A DNA stretch of 64,000 nucleotides from Xenophilus sp. L33. GTDB taxonomy: Bacteria > Pseudomonadota > Gammaproteobacteria > Burkholderiales > Burkholderiaceae_C. This document shows positions 36,683 to 45,652 of this stretch, piece by piece. Position 1 is the stretch's first letter. Each line of letters starts with the position of its first letter. The DNA lies in the NCBI RefSeq assembly GCF_009765735.1, contig NZ_LMUW01000119.1, positions 1-64,000 on the forward strand. Direction: 5' to 3'. The notes under the pieces were generated by a model. The model searched no databases and was not told the DNA's origin. It saw nothing but the letters and a program-made list of their open reading frames with translations. The translations under genes and the position numbers were made by a program.

Positions 36683-37084
36683 TCAGGGCCGCGTCCGCCC
36701 GAAGTCGACAGGACCTCGGCCGGTGTCGCGGCGTGCATCGAGCGGACCGTGGCCGCTCGGCGTCATGAAGTCCTCGGTCACCAGGAACACCTCGGCACCG
36801 ATCGGCCGCGCGCGGTATTGGGCCACCGCAGTCGCGCGGATCACGGCATAGCCGCGTTCGCAGGCCTCGATCAAGCTTCGCACGCCGCCGCGCGCGCCGA
36901 AGACGTCGCGCAGCGCCTGCTCCGAGATGTAGGCGCGCGCCGGCGGGCGTTCGCTGCCTTCGGGATAGAAGAGGTAGCGCACCGCAGCCTTGTCGAGGCA
37001 GTAGCTCGCATCGGCCCGCTTGTCCCTGAGGAGGCCGCGCGCGCGCAGGAACTTGCGCACGGCCTTGGCACAACCGCTTCCCAT
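36683..37084 (-). CDS. Hypothetical protein, 133 aa
   Basis: Not recognised. A soluble protein with conserved-looking segments (GCAKAVRKFLRARGLLRDKRADASYCLDK, YISEQALRDVFGARGGVRSLIEACERGYAVI) and a C-terminal tail rich in Gly, Arg and Pro. AGGCGGGG precedes the ATG. It is preceded on the same strand, 9 bp away, by the SGVEESFPASDP-type gene, so the two are probably co-transcribed. It is convergent with the YihY-like gene. Confidence 0.6.
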   Translation of the reverse strand: MGSGCAKAVRKFLRARGLLRDKRADASYCLDKAAVRYLFYPEGSERPPARAYISEQALRDVFGARGGVRSLIEACERGYAVIRATAVAQYRARPIGAEVFLVTEDFMTPSGHGPLDARRDTGRGPVDFGRTRP

Positions 37085-37092
37085 CGCCCCGC

Positions 37093-37299
37093 CTAGTGCT
37101 TCTTGGGCGAGACGACCTTGGTGACCGACACCGACACCGGGTCGCTGGCCGGAAAGGATTCCTCGACGCCGCTGTCGAGCGCTTCCTCGCTCGGCGGATG
37201 CACCACCGGCACCTCGGTCGACGGCGCCGGTGCGTCGTGCTTCGCGCGGGTGGGGAACGGAAAGGCTTTCTTGTCGTCAGGCTTGGCGGGGGCGGTCAT
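37093..37299 (-). CDS. Small protein with SGVEESFPASDPVS motif
   Basis: A 68-residue acidic, largely disordered protein (Pro, Lys, Glu-rich) ending PKKH. The central EEALDSGVEESFPASDPVSVSV is a motif I recognise from many small proteobacterial proteins of unknown function. AAGGAG is seven bases before the ATG. It probably heads a two-gene unit with the 133-aa protein. Such proteins are often seen near stress genes, as here. Confidence 0.75.
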   Translation of the reverse strand: MTAPAKPDDKKAFPFPTRAKHDAPAPSTEVPVVHPPSEEALDSGVEESFPASDPVSVSVTKVVSPKKH

Positions 37300-37475
37300 C
37301 GGCGGCTCCTTCGTCTTTTGATGCTTGTAAAGATCGATCGGCCACGCCGGCCGGGGCGTAGGAGGACGCCGTGTCTTCTCCCCGGCAACGCGCCCCGGCA
37401 GCGGCTCCTCGCCGCGGACTACAACGGCGGGCGGCGGGCATGGCTAGGGTTAACCCCATTTCCAGGAGTCTTCCC

Positions 37476-38036
37476 ATGCCATTTCCCCAGGCGCTGCTGC
37501 TGCGCCCGCACATCCAGCTCGCCGGTCCGGTCAACGAATCGATGCTCGACAAGTTCCTCGCCCAGCTCGACCGCACGCTCGGCAGCACCGAGCCGGTGGT
37601 GCTCGAACTGACCACCGAAGGCGGCGAGGCCGACATCGGCCGCCGCATCGCCGAGGACATCCGGATCCAGACCGAACGCGGCGGCCAGTACCTGTTCCTC
37701 GGCAAGACCGCGGTGTTCTCGGCCGGCGTGACGATCATGTCCGGCTTCCCGCGCGAACGCCGCTACCTCTCGCGCGACGCGCAACTGCTGATCCACGAGC
37801 GCCGACTGACCAAGGAAGTGAAGCTCGAAGGCGCGCTGCGCTCGGTCGAGGGCGTGATCCGCGACCTGCTGGCGCAGGTGCGCAACGGCCAGGACCTGGA
37901 ACGAGAGGGCTTCGAGGCGCTGGTCGCCGGCTCGCGGCTGGACATCGACGAGCTGTACCGCCACGTGCTGCTGGAGAACTGGTACCTGCCCGCCGCCAAG
38001 GCGCTGGAGCTCAAGCTGGTCGCGGGGGTGCTTTGA
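37476..38036 (+). CDS. ClpP-fold protein, ClpP/crotonase-like
   Basis: A 186-residue protein of the ClpP/crotonase fold. LTTEGGEADIGRRIAEDI matches the strand-helix that binds the product in ClpP. A Ser (GKTAVFSAGVTIM) lines up with the nucleophile of ClpP, and a His (LLIHERR) with the catalytic His. A partner Asp is not certain, so activity is unproven. CAGGAGTC precedes the ATG. The last 26 bp overlap the 3' end of ligD on the other strand. A TAGGGTTAACCCC stretch lies 35 bp upstream. Confidence 0.72.
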   Translation: MPFPQALLLRPHIQLAGPVNESMLDKFLAQLDRTLGSTEPVVLELTTEGGEADIGRRIAEDIRIQTERGGQYLFLGKTAVFSAGVTIMSGFPRERRYLSRDAQLLIHERRLTKEVKLEGALRSVEGVIRDLLAQVRNGQDLEREGFEALVAGSRLDIDELYRHVLLENWYLPAAKALELKLVAGVL

Positions 38037-40626
38037 AGCCGAGCACCTTCATCGGGCCGCCGAGCGACTGCCGGGTCTTCCAGTAGTCGGCCCACGGGTC
38101 GACCTTCTGGAACGACAGGTGTTCGCGGGCCGTGGCGACGGTCCATTGGGCGCCGCCCTTGAGCTTCGGAAGGTCGTCCCAGGACATCGGCATCGACACG
38201 CCCAGGCCCGGCCGCGCGCGGGCCGAGAAGGCGGCCGCGGTGGTGGCGCCGTGGCCGTTGCGCAGGTAGTCGACGAACAGCTTGCCGATGCGGTTGGACG
38301 GCCCGCTGCGGGCCACGAAGCGGCTCGGCAGGGTGCGCGCCAGGTGCTGCACGATCGCCTGCGAGAAGGCCTTGACCGTGTCGTAGCCGTGGCGCGGCGC
38401 CAGCGGCACGACCACGTGCAGGCCCTTGCCGCCGCTGGTCTTGAGCCAGGCCGCCAGGCCCAGTTCCGACAGCAGCGCCCGCACCAGCGTCGCCGCCTCC
38501 TGGATCTGCTGCCATTGGGTGCCTTCGCCCGGGTCGAGGTCGAAGATCATCCGGTCGGGCTTGTCGATCTGCCGGGCGGCGGAATTCCAGGTGTGGAACT
38601 CGATCACGTTGAGCTGCGCCGCGCCCGCCAGCGCCCTGGCGCTGCCGACTTCCAGCAAGGCCGCATGGCCGGGCCAAAGCGCGGCGTCGAGCTCGGTGAT
38701 GCCCGGGATGCCGATCTTCTCGCCGTGCTTCTGGAAGAACAGCGTGCCGCCCACGCCTTCCGGCCCGCGCACCAGCGAGCAGGGGCGGCCCTTCAGGTGC
38801 GGCAGGATGAAGTCGGCCACCGACTCGTAGTAGCGCACCAGGTCGAGCTTGGTCGCGCCCGAGGCCGCGTCGATGACCCGCTCGCCGTGGCTGACCTTGA
38901 TGCTGCCGGCGGCAGCCGTCGAACGCCCGACGCCGGTCGCGGCACGGCCTGCGGCCTTGGCCGGCGGCAGGCCGCTGCCGGCCCGCTCGCGCACCACCTC
39001 GCTGGCCGGCTTGTCCTGGCGCAGCGCGACGAAGACCGCATGCCGGACCTGCCCGTCGGGCGTCCATTCGCCGAAGTTGACCTCGGCCACCAGGGTCGGC
39101 GCGACCCAGCGCTCGCTGCCGGGCGCGCGACGCGACCAGCGCCCGGGCGGCGATGCGCCGGCGGCGAAGGGCGCGGCCGGGGTCTCGATCGCGGCCAGTC
39201 GCTCTTTCAGTTGCCGCGCGGTGTCCGAATCCCAGCCGGTGCCGACGCTGCCGACCGACAGCAGCTGCCCATCGGGCCCGTGCACGCCGAGCAGGAGGCT
39301 GCCGACCTCCTTCGACGCGCCGGCGCGATCGGTGTAGCCGCAGACGACGAACTCCTGGCGCAGCGTGCACTTGAGCTTGAGCCAGCTCTCGGACCGGCGC
39401 GAGACATAGGGCGAGTCGGCGCGCTTGGCGATGATGCCCTCGAGGTTCAGCCGCCGCGCCGAGGCCAGGATCGAGGCCGGGTCGGCCTGGAAGTCGGCGC
39501 TGAAGCGCAGCGGTTCGACGGCCTTGTCGACCAGCAGCGCCTGCAGCAGGCTCCGCCGCTCCAGCAGTGCGACACGGCGCAGGTCGTAGCCCTCGAAGTA
39601 CGGCAGGTCGAACAGGAAGCAGCTGATCTTCCCGGCGCCGCGGCCGCTGTCGAAGGCTTTCTGCAGCGCGTTGAAGTCCGGCGCGCCGTTCGCGCCCAGC
39701 ACCACGATCTCGCCGTCCAGCCAGGCCGACCGCAGCCCGAGCGCCTCGAAGGCCTTCACCAGCGCCGGCATGCGGTCGGACCAGTCGTGGCCGCCGCGCG
39801 TGATCAGCCGGGCCTTGCCGCCTTCGATGCGGGTCATGATCCGGTAGCCGTCGAACTTGATCTCGAAAAGCCAGCGGCCGGACGCGGGCAGCGCGGTGGC
39901 GAGGGTCGCGAGCTGCGGCGAAAGGGTCGCAGGCATCGGCGCCTTCACCGCGCCGGCGACCTCGGCGCTGGTGGCGGTGTGGGTGCCGCTGGTGGTCTTG
40001 GCGGCACTCCTGGCGCCTTTCGCCGGTTTTCCAGGTTCGGCTTCCTGCGGCTTCAGTGGCTTCAGCGGCTTGCCGATCACGCTGTCCGGCAAGGCCGTCA
40101 GCACGTCGTAGTCGGCCTTCGGCCGCGCCTGCGCGTCGCGCTTCTTGAAGAGGATCCAGGGCTCCTGCCGCTCGCCGGGCTTGGCGATCTTCACCAGCTC
40201 CCAGCGGCCTTCGAGCTTCTGCCCGTGCAGCTCGAACACCAGCTTGCCGGCGGCCATGCCCTGGCGCGGGTCGCCGACCGGCTCCCAGGTGCCGCGATCC
40301 CACACGATCACCTCGCCGGCGCCGTATTGCCTGGGCGGGATGGTGCCCTCGAAGCTGCCGTAGGCCAGCGGATGGTCTTCCACATGGATCGCGATGCGCT
40401 TGTCGGCCGGGTCGTAGCTGGGGCCCTTGGGCACCGCCCAGGACAGCAGCACGCCATCGAGCTCGAGCCGGAAGTCGTAGTGCAGGCGGCTCGCCGCATG
40501 CTTCTGGACCACGAAGCTCAGTGCTTCGGAACCCGCTTCGACAGGCTCGCCGCGGGGTTCGGTGGTGAGCGCGAAATCGCGCTTGGCCCAGTAGCGAGCG
40601 AGAGGATCCTTGGCGCCATCTTTCAT
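38011..40626 (-). CDS. ligD: Multifunctional DNA ligase D (NHEJ)
   Basis: An 871-residue non-homologous end-joining enzyme with the three domains of LigD: 3'-phosphoesterase (about 36-165; SRLHYDFRLELDG, HVEDHPLAYGSFEG), ATP-dependent ligase (about 245-530; adenylated K257 in FEIKFDGYR, later LNLEGIIAKR and SWLKLK), and primase/polymerase (about 590-860; DLDPGEG, SGGKGLHVVVPL, DYLRNGHGAT). The domain order PE-LIG-POL is usual in proteobacteria. It normally works with Ku at double-strand breaks; no ku is in the window. It belongs to the stress cluster with katE and dps. Confidence 0.94.
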   Translation of the reverse strand: MKDGAKDPLARYWAKRDFALTTEPRGEPVEAGSEALSFVVQKHAASRLHYDFRLELDGVLLSWAVPKGPSYDPADKRIAIHVEDHPLAYGSFEGTIPPRQYGAGEVIVWDRGTWEPVGDPRQGMAAGKLVFELHGQKLEGRWELVKIAKPGERQEPWILFKKRDAQARPKADYDVLTALPDSVIGKPLKPLKPQEAEPGKPAKGARSAAKTTSGTHTATSAEVAGAVKAPMPATLSPQLATLATALPASGRWLFEIKFDGYRIMTRIEGGKARLITRGGHDWSDRMPALVKAFEALGLRSAWLDGEIVVLGANGAPDFNALQKAFDSGRGAGKISCFLFDLPYFEGYDLRRVALLERRSLLQALLVDKAVEPLRFSADFQADPASILASARRLNLEGIIAKRADSPYVSRRSESWLKLKCTLRQEFVVCGYTDRAGASKEVGSLLLGVHGPDGQLLSVGSVGTGWDSDTARQLKERLAAIETPAAPFAAGASPPGRWSRRAPGSERWVAPTLVAEVNFGEWTPDGQVRHAVFVALRQDKPASEVVRERAGSGLPPAKAAGRAATGVGRSTAAAGSIKVSHGERVIDAASGATKLDLVRYYESVADFILPHLKGRPCSLVRGPEGVGGTLFFQKHGEKIGIPGITELDAALWPGHAALLEVGSARALAGAAQLNVIEFHTWNSAARQIDKPDRMIFDLDPGEGTQWQQIQEAATLVRALLSELGLAAWLKTSGGKGLHVVVPLAPRHGYDTVKAFSQAIVQHLARTLPSRFVARSGPSNRIGKLFVDYLRNGHGATTAAAFSARARPGLGVSMPMSWDDLPKLKGGAQWTVATAREHLSFQKVDPWADYWKTRQSLGGPMKVLGFKAPPRPA

Positions 40627-40771
40627 CGGGCGGGTGAGTGGTTCGTGCGGACCGGTGGGCGCTCGGCGCGGTGCTGGGGAATCGATCCTACCTGCACGCT
40701 GCCTGAACGCCCACTGACCGCGGGCCGGCAGGCACTACGGTGAGACACAACAAAAGAAAAGTCGCACGCCC

Positions 40772-41143
40772 ATGCCGCTCGCCGTATTCCTCGTCGAAGA
40801 CAACCCCCGCATCCGCGACAACCTGATCCCGGCGCTGGCGGACCTCGGCTCGGCCAGCGTCATGGCCACCGCCGAATCGGAGGACGAAGCGATCGGCTGG
40901 CTCGACCACCATCGGGGCCAATGGGACCTGGCGGTCGTGGACCTGTTCCTCAAGCACGGCAGCGGGCTCGGCGTGGTGCGCTGGTGCGTCGGGCGGCATT
41001 CGCGGCAGCGGGTGGTGGTGCTGACCAACTACGCCACCGACGCGACCCGCAGCGCCTGCCTGGAGGCCGGCGCCGACCAGGTCTTCGACAAGTCGACCGA
41101 GCTGGAGAAGTTCTTCGACTACTGCCTGGTGACCAGCCCCTGA
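40772..41143 (+). CDS. Stand-alone receiver-domain response regulator
   Basis: A 123-residue CheY-like protein with no output domain. The phospho-acceptor Asp is in LAVVDLFLKHGSG, acidic residues are in FLVEDNP, the Thr-like position is in VVVLTNYAT, and the conserved Lys is in VFDKSTE. The start follows AAAAGAAAAG, a poor Shine-Dalgarno. It is divergent from ligD and followed by dps. Its cognate kinase is not nearby. Confidence 0.9.
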   Translation: MPLAVFLVEDNPRIRDNLIPALADLGSASVMATAESEDEAIGWLDHHRGQWDLAVVDLFLKHGSGLGVVRWCVGRHSRQRVVVLTNYATDATRSACLEAGADQVFDKSTELEKFFDYCLVTSP

Positions 41144-41287
41144 ACATGCCCGTCGGCGGATCCGAAGACGGCGCCACCGCAGTCGTCGGCACGGCCGTCC
41201 GGCCTACGCGCGAGGGCCTCGGGCCTTGCTAGAAATCGTTTCATCCGCATGCCCCCTCCGTCTACCCGCAACCAAGGAAGTCCTCCC

Positions 41288-41866
41288 ATGGCCATCACCA
41301 CCGCCAAAGAAGCCGCCGTCACGCCCGACCTGGACCAGCACGACCACGAGACCCAGAAATACGGCGAGATCGTCAAGCTGCCCAACGGGCTCAGCGAGAA
41401 GGTCTGCAAGGAAAGCGTCGCCCTGCTCAACCAGTGCCTGGCGGACACCATCACCTTGCGCGACATGTACAAGAAGCACCACTGGCAAGTGGTCGGCCCG
41501 ACCTTCAACCAGCTGCATCTCATGTACGACCAGCACTACGAAGGACAGGTGCTGCTGGTCGACATCCTGGCCGAGCGCATCCAGCTGCTCGGCGGGATCG
41601 CACTGGCGATGGCCGCGGACATCGCCGAGACCACCAAGATCAAGCGCCCGCCGCGCGGCCGCGAGCCGGCCGCGGTGCAGATCAAGCGCCTGGCCGAAGC
41701 GCACGAGCTGATCATCATCGAGGCCCGCGCCGCTGCCGAGAAGGCCGACAAGGCGGGCGACTCGGGCAGCAACGACGTCTTCGTGAGCAACGTGCTGCGC
41801 ACCAACGAGCTGCAGGTCTGGTTCCTGACCGAGCACCTCGTGGCAGCCTCGCCCGTCACCTCCTGA
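41288..41866 (+). CDS. dps: Dps-family ferritin-like DNA-protection protein
   Basis: A 192-residue Dps protein forming a dodecameric cage that stores iron and shields DNA against peroxide. The ferroxidase-centre motif KKHHWQVVGPTFNQLHLMYDQHYEGQV is clear. A long N-terminal extension (about 45 residues, including HDHETQKYGEIVKLPNG) could contact DNA or metals. The start at the ATG after CCTCCC is used. It is followed 34 bp later by the AI-2E gene and lies next to the receiver protein. Confidence 0.92.
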   Translation: MAITTAKEAAVTPDLDQHDHETQKYGEIVKLPNGLSEKVCKESVALLNQCLADTITLRDMYKKHHWQVVGPTFNQLHLMYDQHYEGQVLLVDILAERIQLLGGIALAMAADIAETTKIKRPPRGREPAAVQIKRLAEAHELIIIEARAAAEKADKAGDSGSNDVFVSNVLRTNELQVWFLTEHLVAASPVTS

Positions 41867-41900
41867 TCCGCTCGCGGCGGCGCCCGTGAACAGCCTCGTG

Positions 41901-43172
41901 ATGCCCCTGGTGGACGGCGGGGGCGACGTCGACGACACGCCGCACGCGACCGGCGCCGCCGGTGTCGAAGTGGTGCAAGTGGTGGAAGGCGTCGCCGAGG
42001 CGGCGCCCTCGCCCGAGCAGACCGGCCACGCCGGCGAGCGCGCCGCCACCGCCCGCGAGCAGGAGCGCGTGCTGCTGCACATGCCGGTCGACGTGCGCAG
42101 CGCCTCGCTGGCGGTGCTGGCCGTGACCGCGACCGTGCTGGCCCTGCGCTGGGGCGCCGCGGTCTTCATCCCGCTGATGCTGAGCCTCCTGGCCACCTAC
42201 GCGCTGTCGCCGCTGGTGGATCGGCTCGAGCGCATCCACGTCAGCCGCTGGATCGGCTCGGCCGTGATCCTCGGCGGCATCATGGGCCTGCTGGGCTGGA
42301 CCGGTTATTCGCTCTCGGGCAGCGCCAGCTCGCTGGTCGACGCATTGCCCGTGGCGGCGCAGAAGCTGCAGTTCGCGATGCGCAGCACGTCGAGCAAGGC
42401 CGATCCGGGCACCCTCGACACGGTGCAGAAGGTGGCGGCCCAACTGGAGCAGGCCGCCAGCGAGAACGCCGCGCCGCCACTGCCGACGCGCGGCGTCACG
42501 CGGGTGACCATCGAGCGGCCGAGCTTCAACGTGCGCGACTACCTCTGGAGCGGCACCGTCGGACTGCTCTCGGCCGCTGGCCAGCTGACGCTGGTGCTCT
42601 TCCTCACCTACTTCGCGCTCGGCTCGGGCGACACCTTCCGCCGCAAGCTGGTGAAGATCACCGGCACCAGTTTGCAGAAGAAGAAGATCACGGTGCACGT
42701 GCTGGACGACATCACCGGCCACATCGAGCGCTACCTTCTGGTGCAGATCTTCACGAGCGCGCTGGTCGGGCTGGCGACCGGGCTGGCCTTCTGGGCGCTT
42801 GGCTTCCAGAACGCGGCGGTGTGGGGCATCGTCGCCGGCGTCACCAACCTGATTCCCTACCTCGGCTCGGTGATGGTCATGGGCGCGGCCGGGCTGGTCG
42901 CCTTCCTGCAGTTCAACACCTTGCAGATGGCGGTGCTGATCGGCGGCATCTCACTCCTGATCCACACGCTGGTCGGCAGCCTGCTGGTCCCCTTCCTCAC
43001 CAGCCGCAGCAGCCGGATGAACCCGGTCGCGGTCTTCGTCGGCGTGATCTTCTGGGGATGGCTCTGGGGCATCTGGGGCCTGCTGCTCGGCATCCCGATC
43101 ATGATGGTCATCAAGGCCGTCTGCGAGCACGTCGAGGACCTGCAGCCCTTCGGCGAGCTGCTGGCCGACTAA
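41901..43172 (+). CDS. AI-2E family transporter
   Basis: A membrane protein of about 423 residues with seven to eight helices. Typical features: FIPLMLSLLATYALSPLVDRLER, FLTYFALGSGDTFRRKLVKI, and the C-terminal pore-like GFQNAAVWGIVAGVTNLIPYLGS with LLGIPIMMVIKAV. Two acidic-rich cytosolic segments surround it. The start may be the ATG at 41901 or an in-frame GTG at 41886; neither has a good ribosome-binding site. Family members export autoinducer-2 or Na+/H+; the substrate here is unknown. Confidence 0.85.
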   Translation: MPLVDGGGDVDDTPHATGAAGVEVVQVVEGVAEAAPSPEQTGHAGERAATAREQERVLLHMPVDVRSASLAVLAVTATVLALRWGAAVFIPLMLSLLATYALSPLVDRLERIHVSRWIGSAVILGGIMGLLGWTGYSLSGSASSLVDALPVAAQKLQFAMRSTSSKADPGTLDTVQKVAAQLEQAASENAAPPLPTRGVTRVTIERPSFNVRDYLWSGTVGLLSAAGQLTLVLFLTYFALGSGDTFRRKLVKITGTSLQKKKITVHVLDDITGHIERYLLVQIFTSALVGLATGLAFWALGFQNAAVWGIVAGVTNLIPYLGSVMVMGAAGLVAFLQFNTLQMAVLIGGISLLIHTLVGSLLVPFLTSRSSRMNPVAVFVGVIFWGWLWGIWGLLLGIPIMMVIKAVCEHVEDLQPFGELLAD

Positions 43173-43191
43173 GGCGCTCGCGGGCCGGCCT

Positions 43192-44538
43192 TCAGCCGTG
43201 CCGGATGCAGATCGGCGCCGCCTGCCGCGCGGCTGCGGCTTCGGCCGTGGCGGCCGCCATCGAGGCGGCGAAGCAGGTCACGCTCGCCGTGCGCAGCGCC
43301 AGGAAGGGCACGCCGTGGCGGGCGCACAGGCGCTTGAGGTTCGCCACCGAATCGTGGTCGATGCAGTCGACCGGGAAGGCGACGATGTTGGCGCCGGCCA
43401 GCGCGCCCGCCAGCAGGCCCTTGCGGTCTTCCATGCCGCCGTCGTGATGGATGAACTCGGCACCGCAGTCGCCGACCAGCTTGCGGATCGCCGGCGTCGA
43501 GCTCGGCCGGCCGCCCACGTAGAGGATCCTCCAGCCGCGCACCGCCTCGCCCAGCAGCGTCGCCCTGCCCTCGCCTTCCAGCTGGGCCTGCAGTTGCGCT
43601 TCGGCGCTGCCCAGCTCGCGGGTGAGCGTCTCGGCAAGGCGGCGGCTGCGCTCGGCCTCGGCCTGCAGCAGCGCCTGCTGCGCCTCGGCGGCGGCCAGCG
43701 CCTGCTCGGCCAGCTCGCGCCGTTGCGCCTGCAGCGCCACCAGCTGGGTCTGAGCGTGGAGGTCGGCCCGCAATACCGCCAGTTCCGCTGCCAGGCTCGC
43801 GGCGTCCGCGGTGGGCTGCGCCTGCGCGGCGACCTGCTCTTCCAGCTCGCGACGCTCGCTGTCGCGCTGCTGCTGCGCGCGCGCCTCGGCCAGTTCGGCG
43901 ATGCGCTCCTGCTGGCGATCGACCCGCTCGCGCAATTCGGCGTTGTCCTGCTCCAGCGCGCAGAGGCGCCGGATGTCGGCGCGGTTGGCGGCGCCGACCA
44001 GGTGCGACAGCATGTGCACCTCGCCGAAGGCCAGCTGGCGCAGCTCCGGCGTGGCCTGGCGATGCGACATCAGCGCCCAGTAGGCGCCGGGGATCGCGCC
44101 GCTGCGCAGCGCCTCGCGCCAGAGAGCCGTCAATGCCTTGGCATCGCGCGCCTTCGAGAAAGCCTGGATCACCGCCTCGTGCCGCTTGTCGAGCGCCTTG
44201 GTGAGCGCCTTGCCGGCCAGCTTGTCGCTGGCCAGCGAGACCGCTTCGTGGTGGACCTCCAGGTCCGATCCGCGTGCGGCGTCGACGTCGCCGATCCGGC
44301 CGACGAGCTTGCGCAACTCGCCGGTGCTGAGGCAGGTGCCGATGATCGAACAGTGCAGGTGCGCGTTCAGCTGGTGCAGCCGCATGCGACCCTTTGGATC
44401 GGACTGCGCATCGGCCAGCGGATTCGCCTCGGCCGCGGTGTCGTCGCAGCAATCCACCACCCGGTAGACGTGCGGCACCGCGCCGCCTTGCAGGCCCGAC
44501 AGGCCCGGCGAGCGCGAGAGATTGAAGGTGAACGACAT
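43192..44538 (-). CDS. DUF2325 protein with long coiled coil
   Basis: A 448-residue protein. Residues 1-190 hold an unfamiliar N-terminal region with several Cys/His (VVDCCDD, HLHCSIIG) and helices. Residues ~196-330 are a long coiled coil rich in Ala, Glu, Gln and Arg (LREERVDRQQERIAELAEAR-like heptads). The C-terminal ~90 residues are the DUF2325 domain (GWRILYVGGRPSSTPAIRKLV, HHDGGMEDRKGLL, FPVDCIDHDSVANLKRLC), a Rossmann-like fold of unknown function. It is convergent with the AI-2E gene. The domain is known from many proteobacteria but uncharacterised. Confidence 0.78.
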   Translation of the reverse strand: MSFTFNLSRSPGLSGLQGGAVPHVYRVVDCCDDTAAEANPLADAQSDPKGRMRLHQLNAHLHCSIIGTCLSTGELRKLVGRIGDVDAARGSDLEVHHEAVSLASDKLAGKALTKALDKRHEAVIQAFSKARDAKALTALWREALRSGAIPGAYWALMSHRQATPELRQLAFGEVHMLSHLVGAANRADIRRLCALEQDNAELRERVDRQQERIAELAEARAQQQRDSERRELEEQVAAQAQPTADAASLAAELAVLRADLHAQTQLVALQAQRRELAEQALAAAEAQQALLQAEAERSRRLAETLTRELGSAEAQLQAQLEGEGRATLLGEAVRGWRILYVGGRPSSTPAIRKLVGDCGAEFIHHDGGMEDRKGLLAGALAGANIVAFPVDCIDHDSVANLKRLCARHGVPFLALRTASVTCFAASMAAATAEAAAARQAAPICIRHG

Positions 44539-44602
44539 GGGCGCAGTCCCGCGATGGATCGATATGTTCTGGCGGATATTACGCCAAGGCGGATTTCGGC
44601 GC

Positions 44603-44631
44603 TTTCTGTAACTTCAGGTTACATGTATGAT
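44603..44631 (+). promoter_or_regulatory. Promoter with TGTAAC-TTCAG-GTTACA palindrome
   Basis: A perfect 6-bp inverted repeat (44607-44623) lies just before a -10-like TATGAT (44626-44631). A weak -35 TTTCTG (44603-44608) would be 17 bp upstream of it. The palindrome therefore fills the spacer, where an activator or repressor could act. The region from 44539 to 44791 has no gene. Confidence 0.5.
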
Positions 44632-44791
44632 GCGGCGCTACTACGAAAAGTCTTTGACTTCGACAGATTCGTCCAGCTTGCTAGACAATGGCAGTCCGAC
44701 GACGTTGTCAACCACTGGCCGGACGGCATCGTTGTGGACAGACCTCTGCTGAACTAGAGGCCGTATCACCTCCAACACCCAAGGAAACCCA

Positions 44792-45211
44792 ATGAGCAAA
44801 ATCCTCGCAGTCATGATCGCCGGCCTCTTCGCAGCTGGCGCCTACGCCCAGCAGCCGCCGAATTCGGAAGCCCAGGTCATCACCAACACCCCGCAACAGC
44901 AAAAGGCTGAAGCCAAGGTCGACGCCCGTCCCCAAGGCATGGTGAAGAAGCCTGTCGGCGACGAAGCGAACAACGCCGAAGTCAACCCGATCAACAACAG
45001 CAAGACCGGCAATCGCGCCCAGGCCAAGGTCGATTCGAAGGCCCAAGGCATGGTCAAGGCCACCGGCGGCGACGAATCCAAGAGCGCCGAACAGAACCCG
45101 ATCGCCCAAGGCAAGACGGCCACCGCCGCCGACGCCGGCATCGCTCGCCGCAACGCCCGCGCTGCCGCGAAGAAGAAGGCCAAGATGGACGCCGCTGCAG
45201 CGACGAACTGA
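44792..45211 (+). CDS. Exported repeat protein, 139 aa
   Basis: A small exported protein with a Sec signal (MSKILAVMIAGLFAAGAYAQ, cleavage near AYA-QQ). It carries two copies of a ~35-residue unit: AEAKVDARPQGMVKK...VGDEANNAEVNPI and AQAKVDSKAQGMVKA...GGDESKSAEQNPI. The Lys/Ala-rich C-terminus (RRNARAAAKKKAKMDAAAATN) is basic. AAGGAAA precedes the ATG. It is followed by a strong terminator, so it is a monocistronic message with its own 5' leader. No family is recognised. Confidence 0.7.
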   Translation: MSKILAVMIAGLFAAGAYAQQPPNSEAQVITNTPQQQKAEAKVDARPQGMVKKPVGDEANNAEVNPINNSKTGNRAQAKVDSKAQGMVKATGGDESKSAEQNPIAQGKTATAADAGIARRNARAAAKKKAKMDAAAATN

Positions 45212-45231
45212 TCGGTTTTCCGGTACCCATG

Positions 45232-45262
45232 AAAAAGCGCCCCGCGAGGGGCGCTTTTTTTT
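45232..45262 (+). terminator. Rho-independent terminator
   Basis: AAAAAGCGCCCC-GCGA-GGGGCGCTTTTT followed by more T (45255-45262). The stem of seven G/C pairs is extended by A:T pairs, so it can act on both strands. It closely resembles the terminator at 11787-11812. Confidence 0.92.
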
Positions 45263-45278
45263 GGCATCGAGCGTCGGC

Positions 45279-45652
45279 TCAGGCTTTTTCCAGCGCCTCC
45301 AGCTGCTGCCACTCCTCATCGGTGAACAGGCGCGAGCGGGTCAGGAAGCGCAGGCCTTCCGGGCCCTCCAGCGAGAACATGCCACCGCGTCCGGGCACCA
45401 CGTCGATGATCAGCTGCGTGTGCTGCCAGTATTCGAACTGCGGCCCGCTGATGTAGAAGGGCGCGCCGTCGATGTCGCCCAGGTACTTGTCGTAGTCGCC
45501 GACCTGGAACTCGCCCTGCGGATAGCACATGGGCGCGCTGCCGTCGCAGCAGCCGCCCGACTGGTGGAACATCACCGGCCCGTGCTTGGTGCGCACGCGC
45601 TCGATCAGTTCCACCGCGGCCGGCGTGCAGGTCACGCGTCGCAGGTCGAGGC

